Part shown: positions 23,298-34,497 of the stretch, in pieces
Numbering within the stretch: the stretch's first letter is position 1
Layout: each line of letters opens with the position of its first letter
Origin: Erysipelotrichia bacterium
GTDB taxonomy: Bacteria > Bacillota_I > Bacilli_A > Erysipelotrichales > Erysipelotrichaceae
Direction of reading: 5' to 3'
Assembly: GCA_012520255.1 (NCBI GenBank)
Contig: JAAYOQ010000014.1
Span: forward strand, 1 to 34,611
DNA: 34,611 bases
The notes under the pieces: generated by a model
The model's database searches: none
Seen by the model: only the letters and a program-made list of their open reading frames with translations
What the model was told of the DNA's origin: nothing
Made by a program: the position numbers and the translations under genes

Positions 23298-24647
23298 ATG
23301 TATAGTTTAAATATCGTTTATAAACAATTAAAAGATAAAATCTATGAAAAATTACGCGAAAACAATAAATCAACCTATATTGATTTTTTTGAGGAAACAG
23401 AACTCGTTCAATTAGATGAAAAAGAAGCCATTATTGTAACACCTTATGGTTTTAATAAATCTATTTTATCTGATGTAATTACCGAAATTAACGATAGTTT
23501 TTTAGAACTTTTAAATCAAAATGTTTCTTGTATCATTGAAACTACTGATAATTATCAAAAAAATTATATTATTGACACTATTACTAAGGATTTATCTGAT
23601 AATTTATTACCTGATTTTTCATTTGAAAATTTTATTGAAGGACCAAGTAATAAAGAAGCAAAAATGGCCGCTTTGGGCTGTGCGATGAAACCAGGAGAAA
23701 AATTTTTTAATCCACTAGTAATTTATGGTGATTCTGGTTTAGGAAAAACTCACTTATTACATGCCATTGGTAACTATATTAAACAAAAGGACTTTGATAA
23801 GAAAATTTTATACATCACAAGTCTGGATTTTGTTAAAGAAGTTGGTAAATCTTTGCGTGATAATACAATTGAAGAATACAAGAGTCAATTAAATTCTGTT
23901 GATATTTTACTGGTGGATGATATTCAATTTTTATCGGGAAAACAAAAATCAAATGAGATTTTCTTTACTATCTATAATGAACTCTTTAATAACAGAAAAC
24001 AAGTTGTTTTGACTTCTGATAGACCACCTGTTCAAATAAAAGATATTGAAGATCGTCTTAAAACACGCTTTTCTCAAGGTTTATCAGTTACTATTTCTTC
24101 TTTAGAGTTTGAAACAGCAGTAAAAATATTAGAATTAAAACTTAAAAATCATCATTTAGATAAATCTTCAATTGATTCAGATGTTATTTCATTTATTGCT
24201 AAAAACTTTTCAACAGATGTTAGAAATCTGGAAGGAGCTTTAAATAGATTATTGTTTTATTCTATTAATTTTTCAAAAGGTCAAAAAATTGATTTACCTT
24301 TAGCTTTAGAAGCTTTTAAAGATAAATTAGAATATGTTTCATACGGTAATAAAGAACTTTCTTCTAAATTAATTATCAGAGCTGTAGCTGATTATTATAG
24401 TCTGACTGAAAAACAGATTGTTTCAAGAAGTAGAACAAAAAATATTACAACTGCCAGACATATTGCTATGTATTTATGTCGAATTCATTTAGATTATTCT
24501 TATGAAAAAATAGGAAATGATTTTGGTGGACGAGATCACACAACTGTACTTTCAGCTTTTGAAAAAATACAAAGACTAAAAAAAGAAAACGAATTATACA
24601 GAAAAATTATCAATGATATTGAAAAAATGTTTACTAATAGTTATTAA
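23298..24647 (+). CDS. dnaA: Chromosomal replication initiator DnaA
   Basis: The 449-residue protein has domain I (1-80), a short linker, an AAA+ domain with Walker A GDSGLGKT (144-151) and Walker B LLVDDIQFLSG, and the C-terminal DNA-binding signature ARHIAMYLCRIHLDYSY followed by FGGRDHTTVLSA. It binds DnaA boxes and opens oriC. I chose ATG at 23298; a GTG three codons earlier has no better support. GAGTGAG is a weak ribosome site. Two DnaA-box-like sequences follow the gene, so DnaA probably acts at both ends. Confidence 0.98.
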   Translation: MYSLNIVYKQLKDKIYEKLRENNKSTYIDFFEETELVQLDEKEAIIVTPYGFNKSILSDVITEINDSFLELLNQNVSCIIETTDNYQKNYIIDTITKDLSDNLLPDFSFENFIEGPSNKEAKMAALGCAMKPGEKFFNPLVIYGDSGLGKTHLLHAIGNYIKQKDFDKKILYITSLDFVKEVGKSLRDNTIEEYKSQLNSVDILLVDDIQFLSGKQKSNEIFFTIYNELFNNRKQVVLTSDRPPVQIKDIEDRLKTRFSQGLSVTISSLEFETAVKILELKLKNHHLDKSSIDSDVISFIAKNFSTDVRNLEGALNRLLFYSINFSKGQKIDLPLALEAFKDKLEYVSYGNKELSSKLIIRAVADYYSLTEKQIVSRSRTKNITTARHIAMYLCRIHLDYSYEKIGNDFGGRDHTTVLSAFEKIQRLKKENELYRKIINDIEKMFTNSY

Positions 24648-24716
24648 CATTTTATTCTATTCAAATTAACATTAAAAAATGTTAAAATATACTTAAGAGA
24701 AAAGGTTTTTTTGGAT

Positions 24717-24733
24717 TTATCCACTTTTCCACA
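24717..24733 (+). other. Second DnaA-box cluster between dnaA and dnaN
   Basis: Two overlapping one-mismatch boxes, TTATCCACT and TTTTCCACA, are followed by a very A/T-rich segment (24734-24767). In Bacillus the origin is bipartite with boxes on both sides of dnaA and unwinding on the dnaN side; this arrangement is similar. The boxes may also autoregulate dnaN. Confidence 0.6.
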
Positions 24734-24778
24734 TAAGTATTAATAATATTTATACTTAATTAATATAGGGAGGAAACT

Positions 24779-25894
24779 ATGTACTTCAAAATCAACAAAA
24801 AAACATTCTTAGACAATATTAATATTGTTTCTAGAGCAGTTTCTATGAATTCACCTTTACCAGTACTTCATAATATTAAATTATCTGTTAAAGATAATTA
24901 TATTCAAATGACAGCTTCAGATGGTGATATTTCTATTCAAACTTCTATTTTTAGTGATGTAGAATCAAACCTTACTATTTTTGAAGAAGGAGATATCTTA
25001 TTAGATGGTAAATATTTATCTGATATGATTAGAAAAATAGATGCTGAAATTGTAGAAGTAGAAACTATTGATGGATGTTTAACAAACATTAGAGGTTTAC
25101 AGGTAAACTTTGAATTAAATGGAATAAAACCAGAAAATTATCCAGTTATTGATTTTTCTCAGCCAGCAGAATCTTTTGAACTTGAAGCTGATGTTTTAAA
25201 AAATATTATTTATCAAACATGTTTTGCTACTAGTGAAAAAGAATTAAGACCTGTTTTAACAGGTGTAAATTTTAATTGTAATGGAAATGTTTTAACTTGT
25301 ATTGCTACAGATTCATATAGATTAGCTCAAAAAAGAATTATTTTAGATCGTAATCTTGATTTTAATATTACTATTCCAGCTAAAAGTCTTCAAGATGTTT
25401 CTCGAATTATCAATACTGATAATGATATTACTATTTCCTTAAGCGATAAGAAAGTATTATTTATTATTAATAATATTTTAGTTCAAACCAGGTTAATTGA
25501 TGGTATTTATCCAGAAACTAGTAGACTTATTCCTACAGAATTTAATTATGAATTATTAGTTGATGCCAGAGATTTATTAAATGCTTTGGATAGAGCTAGT
25601 TTTATTAAAAATGAAGGTATATATTTAGTAAGAATGGAAATGGAAGAAGATGAAATTGTTATTACTTCAAGAAGTAGCGATGTAGTTTCAGTTGAAAGAG
25701 TAACTCCTATTGAATATATTGGAAATCCATTAAGTATTTCTTTTAAAGGAAATTATGTGTATGATGCAATCAGAGTTTTAAATGCTTTCCAGGTTAAAAT
25801 TTCATTTAATGGAAATATGAAACCATTTATTTTAAAATCAGTTGATGATGAAAATGTACTACAATTAGTTCTTCCTATTAAAACTTATAACTAA
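24779..25894 (+). CDS. dnaN: DNA polymerase III beta subunit (sliding clamp)
   Basis: The 371-residue protein has the three-fold clamp structure with typical motifs: SRAVSMNSPLPVLHNIKL, MTASDGDISI, TGVNFNCNGNVLTCIATDSYRLAQ, and the end FILKSVDDENVLQLVLPIKTY. It forms a dimeric ring that tethers the polymerase. AGGGAGGAAACT precedes the ATG. A terminator directly overlaps its stop, separating it from yaaA. Confidence 0.98.
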   Translation: MYFKINKKTFLDNINIVSRAVSMNSPLPVLHNIKLSVKDNYIQMTASDGDISIQTSIFSDVESNLTIFEEGDILLDGKYLSDMIRKIDAEIVEVETIDGCLTNIRGLQVNFELNGIKPENYPVIDFSQPAESFELEADVLKNIIYQTCFATSEKELRPVLTGVNFNCNGNVLTCIATDSYRLAQKRIILDRNLDFNITIPAKSLQDVSRIINTDNDITISLSDKKVLFIINNILVQTRLIDGIYPETSRLIPTEFNYELLVDARDLLNALDRASFIKNEGIYLVRMEMEEDEIVITSRSSDVVSVERVTPIEYIGNPLSISFKGNYVYDAIRVLNAFQVKISFNGNMKPFILKSVDDENVLQLVLPIKTYN

Positions 25895-25915
25895 AGGCCG
25901 AAAGGTCTTTTTTTT
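25893..25915 (+). terminator. Terminator after dnaN
   Basis: AAAGGCC, loop GAAA, GGTCTTT (one G-U pair) and a run of T. The stem overlaps the dnaN stop. The next gene, yaaA, has its own promoter. Confidence 0.75.
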
Positions 25916-26039
25916 ATGTTTTTATCATATAAGGCAATTTAAGACATTTTGAGTGGTTTTTCTATTTAGTGATTAGAAATGATAATTTTATTAAAATTAT
26001 TAATGTAGTGCTTTTAAATAAGGAAAAAGCATTTTTTTG

Positions 26040-26048
26040 TGTTATAAT
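26040..26048 (+). promoter_or_regulatory. Extended -10 promoter of yaaA-recF-gyrB-gyrA
   Basis: TGTTATAAT is a consensus extended -10 (TGnTATAAT), with no good -35. The start would be near 26055, about 28 bases before yaaA. It probably drives the whole yaaA to gyrA operon. Confidence 0.65.
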
Positions 26049-26082
26049 ATATAAGGTGGAAAAAATAATCAGGAGGAATTAT

Positions 26083-26285
26083 ATGATTGTGAAAATTAAT
26101 ACTGAGTATATTGAATTACAACAATTTTTAAAATTGACAGATTGGATTTCTTCAGGAGGAGAAGCAAAAATAGCTGTAAAAAAATTAAAAATTAAAATAG
26201 ATGGAATAAAAGAAAATAGAAGAGGAAGAAAAATTTATCCTGGATCTATTGTGGAAATTGAAAATAGAAAATATGAGGTAAGATA

Positions 26286-26286
<1 letters not shown>
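26083..26286 (+). CDS. yaaA: S4-domain RNA-binding protein YaaA
   Basis: The 67-residue protein is a single S4 domain: LQQFLKLTDWISSGGEAKIAV and the end RRGRKIYPGSIVEIENRKYEV, typical of YaaA, which lies between dnaN and recF in Firmicutes. It binds RNA, probably ribosome-related; its exact role is unsettled. The ATG at 26083 has AGGAGG upstream; a longer in-frame version would start in the promoter. Its stop TAA shares a base with the recF ATG. Confidence 0.93.
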
Positions 26287-29310
<3,024 letters not shown>

Positions 29311-29322
29311 AAGGAGAAAATC

Positions 29323-31887
29323 GTGGAAAAAGAAAAAGAATCAGTAATTGAAAATGATGAAAACAAAACTTATGACAATATAGAATATATAAACATTTCT
29401 AGTGAAGTAAAAAGTTCGTTTTTAGATTATGCGATGAGTGTTATTGTTGCAAGAGCATTGCCGGATGCTAGAGATGGAATGAAACCAGTACAGAGAAGAA
29501 TTTTATATGGGATGCATGGTTTAGGAAATTATGCAAATTCTTCATATAAAAAGAGTGCTCGTATTGTTGGTGAGGTTATGGGTAAATACCATCCTCATGG
29601 TGATAGTTCAATATATGAAGCAATGGTCAGAATGGCTCAGCCATTTTCGTATCGTTATCCTTTAGTCGATGGTCATGGTAACTTCGGTTCAGTAGATGGC
29701 GATAGTGCAGCAGCACAACGTTATACCGAAGCAAGAATGTCTAAACTTTCAATGGAAATGTTAAGAGATATTCAAAAGGATACAGTTGATTTTGCCGATA
29801 ACTATGATGGAGAAGAAAGAGAGCCAGTTGTTTTACCAGCAAAATTTCCAAACTTGCTGGTCAATGGTACAACAGGCATTGCTGTAGGAATGGCAACAAA
29901 CATGCCTCCACATAATTTAAATGAAACAATTGAAACTTTAGAAGCATTGATTGATAATCCAGAAATGTCAGTTATTGAATTGATGGACAATTATTTGCCA
30001 GGCCCTGATTTTCCTACTGGTGGGATTATTTTAGGAAGAAGTGGCATCAAAAAAGCTTATGAAACCGGAAGAGGAACAATCTATATTCGCTCTAAAGTTG
30101 AAATTAATGAAGTAGAAAACGGCAGACACGAAATTGTGATTACAGAGTTGCCATATGGTGTTAATAAACTAAATCTCTATCGTAAGATTATTGATTTAGC
30201 AAAAGATAAAGAAATTGATGGCATCACTAATACTGTTGATGAATCAAATATGGATGGCATTAAGATTGTTATTGAATGTCGAAGAGATGTTCAACCAGAA
30301 GTATTGTTAAATCAACTTTATCGTAAAACACAACTTCAAGTATCTTATGGCATAAATATGTTAGCTTTAGTAGATAATGCCCCAAGAGTATTGTCAATTA
30401 AAGAATTATTTAAAGTATATTTAGATCATCAAATCGAAGTTATTACTAGAAAAACAAGGTTTGACTTAAATAAGGCCTTAGATAGAGCACATATTTTGGA
30501 AGGTTTAAGAATTGCAATTGATCACATAGATGAAATAGTTGAAATTATTAAAACCAGTTCTAACGATGATGAAGCTTTAAATCGATTGATGGAAAGGTTT
30601 GGTTTGTCTGAAATTCAAGGTAAATCAATTTTAGATATGCAGATGAGAAGATTGACAGGCCTTCAAAGACAGAGATTAGAAGATGAATACAATGAACTTC
30701 AGCTTCAAATTGCTGATTTTAGAGATATTCTTGCTCGTGAAGAAAGAGTATTAGATATCATTAAAACAGAATTAAATGAAGTTAAAGCAAAATTTGGAGA
30801 TACTAGAAAGACAGAAATTAATGACTCTGAAGGTGATATTGATGATGAATCACTAATTCCAGTAGAAGAAGTAGTTATTTCCATCACTCACAATGACTAC
30901 ATCAAAAGAACTACTGTTGATACTTATAAAACTCAAAATAGGGGTGGAAAAGGAATAAAAGGAATGGGATTAAATAGTGATGACATTGTTGATGAAATGA
31001 TTATCATGTCTACTCATGACGATTTATTGCTGTTTACTAATTTTGGCAAAGTATATCGCATAAAGGGGTATAACGTTCCTTCGGCAAGCAGAACAGCAAA
31101 AGGAATGCCGGTAGTTAACTTATTGAATTTAGATGAAAACGAAAAAATTAAAGCACTAGTAAGCATTACTCCTGATAGTGAGTTAGAAAATTGTTATTTA
31201 TGTTTTGTTACTAAAAAAGGATTAATAAAAAGAGTCGAACTTTCAGAGTTTATTTCCATCAGACAAACAGGGAAAATTGCTATTTCATTAAGAGAAGGCG
31301 ATCAATTGTTTGGTGTCCAAGTGACTTCTGGAGAAGATGAAATTATTATTGCTGGAGATAACGGCAAGGCCATCAGATTTGATGAAAGTGATGTAAGACC
31401 TATGGGCAGAAATGCATCGGGGGTCAAAGGATTTGATACTGATGGTGGTGAAGTGGTTGGAATAGCAACCAGTACCGCTGGCGAGTATATTTTATCTATT
31501 ACCGAAAAAGGATATGGCAAGAAAACATTGATTGATGAATATAGAAAGACAAAAAGAGGCGGGAAAGGTGTAGCTACCATTAATATTACAGAAAAGAACG
31601 GAAAACTAATGTGTTTAAAGGCTGTTAATGGCGATGAAGATGCGCTATTAATGAGCAACGATGGTACAATAATTAGAATTTCGTTAGATACGGTAGCTAT
31701 ATATGGCAGAAATACACAAGGTGTAAGACTAATTAATGTAGATGATTCCACATTGGCAGCTGTAACAATTGTCGAGCATGAAGAAGATGAAGATTTGGAT
31801 GATAAGTCAAAAGCACAAGAAACAGGTAAAAAAGAAACTAACGAAAAAAAGTTAGAAACAGAAGACATCGAAGAAAAACCTGAATAA
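29323..31887 (+). CDS. gyrA: DNA gyrase subunit A
   Basis: The 854-residue protein has the winged-helix cleavage domain with catalytic Y134 (QRYTEARM), a C-terminal beta-pinwheel with a GyrA box QNRGGKG (canonical QRRGGKG, one change) and an acidic tail ([17 protein letters not shown]). The quinolone region keeps Ser (S95) and an acidic residue (E99), matching the sensitive type. The start is GTG with AAAGGAG upstream. It ends directly at the T-box promoter of serS. Confidence 0.98.
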   Translation: MEKEKESVIENDENKTYDNIEYINISSEVKSSFLDYAMSVIVARALPDARDGMKPVQRRILYGMHGLGNYANSSYKKSARIVGEVMGKYHPHGDSSIYEAMVRMAQPFSYRYPLVDGHGNFGSVDGDSAAAQRYTEARMSKLSMEMLRDIQKDTVDFADNYDGEEREPVVLPAKFPNLLVNGTTGIAVGMATNMPPHNLNETIETLEALIDNPEMSVIELMDNYLPGPDFPTGGIILGRSGIKKAYETGRGTIYIRSKVEINEVENGRHEIVITELPYGVNKLNLYRKIIDLAKDKEIDGITNTVDESNMDGIKIVIECRRDVQPEVLLNQLYRKTQLQVSYGINMLALVDNAPRVLSIKELFKVYLDHQIEVITRKTRFDLNKALDRAHILEGLRIAIDHIDEIVEIIKTSSNDDEALNRLMERFGLSEIQGKSILDMQMRRLTGLQRQRLEDEYNELQLQIADFRDILAREERVLDIIKTELNEVKAKFGDTRKTEINDSEGDIDDESLIPVEEVVISITHNDYIKRTTVDTYKTQNRGGKGIKGMGLNSDDIVDEMIIMSTHDDLLLFTNFGKVYRIKGYNVPSASRTAKGMPVVNLLNLDENEKIKALVSITPDSELENCYLCFVTKKGLIKRVELSEFISIRQTGKIAISLREGDQLFGVQVTSGEDEIIIAGDNGKAIRFDESDVRPMGRNASGVKGFDTDGGEVVGIATSTAGEYILSITEKGYGKKTLIDEYRKTKRGGKGVATINITEKNGKLMCLKAVNGDEDALLMSNDGTIIRISLDTVAIYGRNTQGVRLINVDDSTLAAVTIVEHEEDEDLDDKSKAQETGKKETNEKKLETEDIEEKPE

Positions 31888-31888
31888 G

Positions 31889-31917
31889 TTGAATACAAAT
31901 AAATAATAAATTATAAT
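31889..31917 (+). promoter_or_regulatory. Promoter of the serS T-box leader
   Basis: TTGAAT, 17 bases, TATAAT. It begins two bases after the gyrA stop. The start would be near 31924. A second TATAAT (31921-31926) lies just downstream. Confidence 0.75.
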
Positions 31918-31923
31918 ACTTAT

Positions 31924-32140
31924 AATAGTGATGAAGAGAACCAGTAAATGAGGTCAAGTTACAGAGAGATGTTGGCAGGTGTAAAACATTACGTAAACTC
32001 ATTGAATCTATCTTGGAACTGGAAGTAAAACTTCCCGGGTAAAACCGTTATCCAATTAAGAGAGCAGTTTTAAACTGATCAAGAAGGGTGGCACCACGAG
32101 ACATCGTCCCTTTGGATGATGTCTTTTATTTTTAGGAGGA
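31924..32140 (+). promoter_or_regulatory. T-box riboswitch (serine) upstream of serS
   Basis: The leader has GATGAAGAGAACCAGTAAAT at the start of stem I, the AGAGAGATG stretch, and the T-box core AAGGGTGGCACCACG (32084-32098). The specifier is read as TCT (32007-32009) in GAATCTATC, a Ser codon. The TGGC of the T-box would pair with a GCCA acceptor end, and serine tRNA has G73, which agrees. A terminator follows at 32099-32124. Uncharged tRNA-Ser should favour the antiterminator and serS expression. Confidence 0.95.
32099..32128 (+). terminator. T-box intrinsic terminator
   Basis: AGACATCGTCC pairs with GGATGATGTCT around the loop CTTT (one G-U pair), followed by TTTTATTTTT. It competes with the antiterminator formed by the T-box core. 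Confidence 0.9.
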
Positions 32141-32149
32141 GAAAAGAGA

Positions 32150-33436
32150 ATGCTGGATATGAATTTTATTAGAAACAATCCTGATTTAGTGAAAAAAAAT
32201 ATAAAAAGAAAATTTCAGGATGAAAAATTGCCTCTGGTTGACGAAATAATTGAATTGGATAGGCAATATAGAAACTATAAAGTGATGGATGATGATTTAA
32301 GATATCAAAGAAATCAATTGTCAAAAGAAATTGGTGTTTTGATGAGGCAAGGAAAAAAAGAAGAAGCTAAAGAAATAAGAGAAAAAGTTTTAGAAATTGC
32401 CAGTCAATTAAAAGATAATGAACAAAAAGAAGAGGCTCTTTATGAAAAAGTAAATGAAATACAAATGATGATTCCAAATATGGTGGCTGATGATGTTCCT
32501 TTAGGAAGAAATGATGAGGAAAATGTTGAAGCAGCTAGATTCGGAGAAGCAATAGTGCCTGATTATGAAATTCCATATCATTCAGATATTATGTCTAGTT
32601 TTGATGGACTGGATAAAGAAGCTGCCGGAAGAATATCAGGTTCAGGTTTCTATTACTTTATGGGGGATATAGCTAGACTACATTCAGCTGTACTGGCTTA
32701 TGCTAGAGATTTTATGATAAACAAAGGTTTTATCTATTGCATTCCTCCATTTATGATAAGAGGGAGTGCTGTTGATGGAGTGATGTCATTTGCTGAAAAA
32801 GAAGGGATGATGTATAAAATTGAAGGGGAAGACCTATATTTAATTGGAACATCAGAGCACTCTATGATTGCCAAATTCAAAGATCAAATACTGAAAGAAG
32901 AACAACTTCCTATAACTATGACATCTTATTCTCCTTGTTTTAGAAAGGAAGTAGGTGCCCATGGCATTGAAGAAAGGGGAGTTTATAGAGTTCATCAATT
33001 TGAAAAACAAGAAATGATTGTTATTTGCAAGCCCGAAGAAAGTGATATGTGGTATGAAAAAATGTGGGAGTACTCTGTTGAGATATTGCAAACATTGGAT
33101 ATACCAGCAAGACAACTAGTGTGCTGTACAGGTGATTTGGCAGATTTAAAGTATAGAAGTTGTGATATAGAAGCTTGGTCTCCAAGACAAGAAAAGTTTT
33201 TTGAAGTTTGTTCTTGCTCTAACTTAACTGACGCCCAAGCAAGAAGACTGGGAATCAGAGTGCAAGGAAATGAGGACAAATATTTTGCTCACACCTTAAA
33301 CAATACAGTGGTTGCTTCTCCAAGGATGTTAATTGCCTTTATAGAAAATAACCTGAATGAAGATGGAACTATAAAAATCCCGAAAGCATTACAACCATAT
33401 ATGGGTGGGAAAGAATTAATTGTTCCAAGTGTGTAA
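32150..33436 (+). CDS. serS: Seryl-tRNA synthetase
   Basis: The 428-residue class II synthetase has an N-terminal coiled-coil arm (about 1-105), then GTSEHSMIAKF, motif 2 FRKEVGAHGIEERGVYRVHQFEKQE and motif 3 SPRMLIAFIENN. It charges tRNA-Ser with serine. Motif 3 and the region DIEAWSPRQEKFFEVCSCSN differ from the Bacillus-type SerRS and resemble the subtype found in some Clostridia and archaea. AGGAGGAG precedes the ATG; the T-box controls it. Confidence 0.97.
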   Translation: MLDMNFIRNNPDLVKKNIKRKFQDEKLPLVDEIIELDRQYRNYKVMDDDLRYQRNQLSKEIGVLMRQGKKEEAKEIREKVLEIASQLKDNEQKEEALYEKVNEIQMMIPNMVADDVPLGRNDEENVEAARFGEAIVPDYEIPYHSDIMSSFDGLDKEAAGRISGSGFYYFMGDIARLHSAVLAYARDFMINKGFIYCIPPFMIRGSAVDGVMSFAEKEGMMYKIEGEDLYLIGTSEHSMIAKFKDQILKEEQLPITMTSYSPCFRKEVGAHGIEERGVYRVHQFEKQEMIVICKPEESDMWYEKMWEYSVEILQTLDIPARQLVCCTGDLADLKYRSCDIEAWSPRQEKFFEVCSCSNLTDAQARRLGIRVQGNEDKYFAHTLNNTVVASPRMLIAFIENNLNEDGTIKIPKALQPYMGGKELIVPSV

Positions 33437-33440
33437 TTTT

Positions 33441-33465
33441 AAAACGACCTGAGAGTCGTTTTTTT
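33441..33465 (+). terminator. Terminator after serS
   Basis: AAAACGAC, loop CTGAGA, GTCGTTTT and a T-run. It ends two bases before a parS site. Confidence 0.8.
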
Positions 33466-33466
33466 A

Positions 33467-33482
33467 TGTTTCACGTGAAACA
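33467..33482. other. parS centromere-like site 1
   Basis: TGTTTCACGTGAAACA matches the Bacillus parS consensus (TGTTNCACGTGAAACA) and is perfectly palindromic. It binds ParB/Spo0J, nucleating spreading for chromosome segregation and SMC loading. It is about 10 kb right of oriC. Confidence 0.92.
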
Positions 33483-33505
33483 ACATATTTTGATGCAATA
33501 AATGA

Positions 33506-33533
33506 TTGAAAAAAAGAATAGTTTTAGTATAAT
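33506..33533 (+). promoter_or_regulatory. Promoter upstream of the lipoprotein gene
   Basis: TTGAAA, 16 bases, TATAAT. The start would be near 33540, leaving a 240-base leader before the lipoprotein ATG. This leader contains a basic open frame and a small hairpin TGCGTA / TACGCA (33587-33607). Confidence 0.65.
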
Positions 33534-33585
33534 AAAGTTAATAAAACATATAAAACAATAATTTAACAAGTGTAAAACGAAGTAA

Positions 33586-33783
33586 GTGCGTAAAAGAGTC
33601 ATACGCAACTGTTTTAGTGGTTTAATGGAAGAAGTTGAATTTAAAACCTTTTATAATACCAAAAAAGAAAATATAAGAAGAATAAACCGTAAAGGCAAAC
33701 AAGATCGAAAATCAATATTGCCAATCAGAGACAGAAATAAAAGCTCAGGCTTAACAAATATAAAAAAGGAGGTGAAAAAATGA
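33586..33783 (+). CDS. Possible small basic protein (doubtful)
   Basis: A 65-codon frame (GTG start, or 52 codons from ATG at 33625) encodes a very basic, low-complexity product rich in K, R and N. No ribosome site precedes either start and I recognise no family. Its stop overlaps the lipoprotein ATG by four bases (ATGA), which could couple translation. It may equally be untranslated leader. Confidence 0.25.
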   Translation: MRKRVIRNCFSGLMEEVEFKTFYNTKKENIRRINRKGKQDRKSILPIRDRNKSSGLTNIKKEVKK

Positions 33784-34271
33784 AAAAAATATTTAGAGTA
33801 TTATTAATTGTGATGTTGTTGATAACAGCAGGATGCGGCAAAGAAGGTAACGGAGGAGGTAAACCAACATTAAAAACTACTGAAATTGGCGATGGTTTAA
33901 TTAACTCATATCGTGCAGCGGGAAGATATTCAAAAGTTGAAAGAGATTACTTGCCAAAAGAAATTGCTGATATTGGATTAGACTATATTGTATATGAACA
34001 AGAAAGCGATTATGGAACTATTAAAGGTTTCACAGTAATCATTAATGACAAAGATAAAGATGCAATATTAGCTTATATGGATAACTTAGCTAATTCAACT
34101 TATGAAAACTTAGAAAAAGAAGATGCTGGAATGATTGTTATATACTACAATAATGAAATACCTATTGCAATTTCTGTTGTTATAATGGACTTTTCTGATG
34201 AATTTTGTGCAATTATGTATGAAGCTATGCCTGCTACTATAGATGAGTTTTATCAAGAGAGGTATGGCTAG
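33780..34271 (+). CDS. Small lipoprotein of unknown function
   Basis: The 163-residue protein begins with a lipoprotein signal (KKIFRVLLIVMLLITAGC, lipobox ITAGC, C19), a Gly-rich linker and a compact domain (about 35-160) with GLDYIVYEQESDYGTIKGF and AIMYEAMPATIDEFY. I do not recognise the domain. It should be anchored on the outer face of the membrane. AAAAAGGAGGTG is a strong ribosome site. A terminator follows at 34351. Confidence 0.8.
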   Translation: MKKIFRVLLIVMLLITAGCGKEGNGGGKPTLKTTEIGDGLINSYRAAGRYSKVERDYLPKEIADIGLDYIVYEQESDYGTIKGFTVIINDKDKDAILAYMDNLANSTYENLEKEDAGMIVIYYNNEIPIAISVVIMDFSDEFCAIMYEAMPATIDEFYQERYG

Positions 34272-34350
34272 TTAAAAAAGATTAGGGACAGTTTTTAAAG
34301 ATTGGGGCAAACTTCAGCTGTCCAATCTTCTTTCAGTTGTCCGATTTACG

Positions 34351-34377
34351 AAAGCCACCTTCAGACAGGTGGTTTTT
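34351..34377 (+). terminator. Terminator after the lipoprotein gene
   Basis: CCACCT, loop TCAGAC, AGGTGG, extended by A/T pairs, and a T-run. It separates the lipoprotein from the next gene. Upstream, at 34286-34329, two competing pairings exist (see findings). Confidence 0.75.
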
Positions 34378-34448
34378 ACATGACAAAAAAGGGGGAAAAC
34401 AACTATTATTAAATATATATAAATTAAAAACACTCAAAAAGTGAAGAA

Positions 34449-34464
34449 TGTTTCACGTGAAACA
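34449..34464. other. parS centromere-like site 2
   Basis: A second perfect TGTTTCACGTGAAACA, 982 bases after the first. It overlaps the -35 region of the promoter at 34451-34479. Confidence 0.92.
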
Positions 34465-34479
34465 TTTTGGTGGTATAAT
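34451..34479 (+). promoter_or_regulatory. Promoter of the right-edge gene, overlapping parS
   Basis: An extended -10, TGGTATAAT (34471-34479), lies 17 bases after a weak -35 TTTCAC that is inside the parS palindrome. ParB on this site should affect this promoter. The start would be near 34486. Confidence 0.55.
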
Positions 34480-34497
34480 AACCAGAGAGGTAATAAA

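Noticed and set aside
31302-31898. Long open frame of 198 codons on the minus strand inside gyrA
   Set aside because: It is fully antisense to the well-supported gyrA, rich in S, F and V as expected from a reverse shadow, and has no ribosome site or family match.
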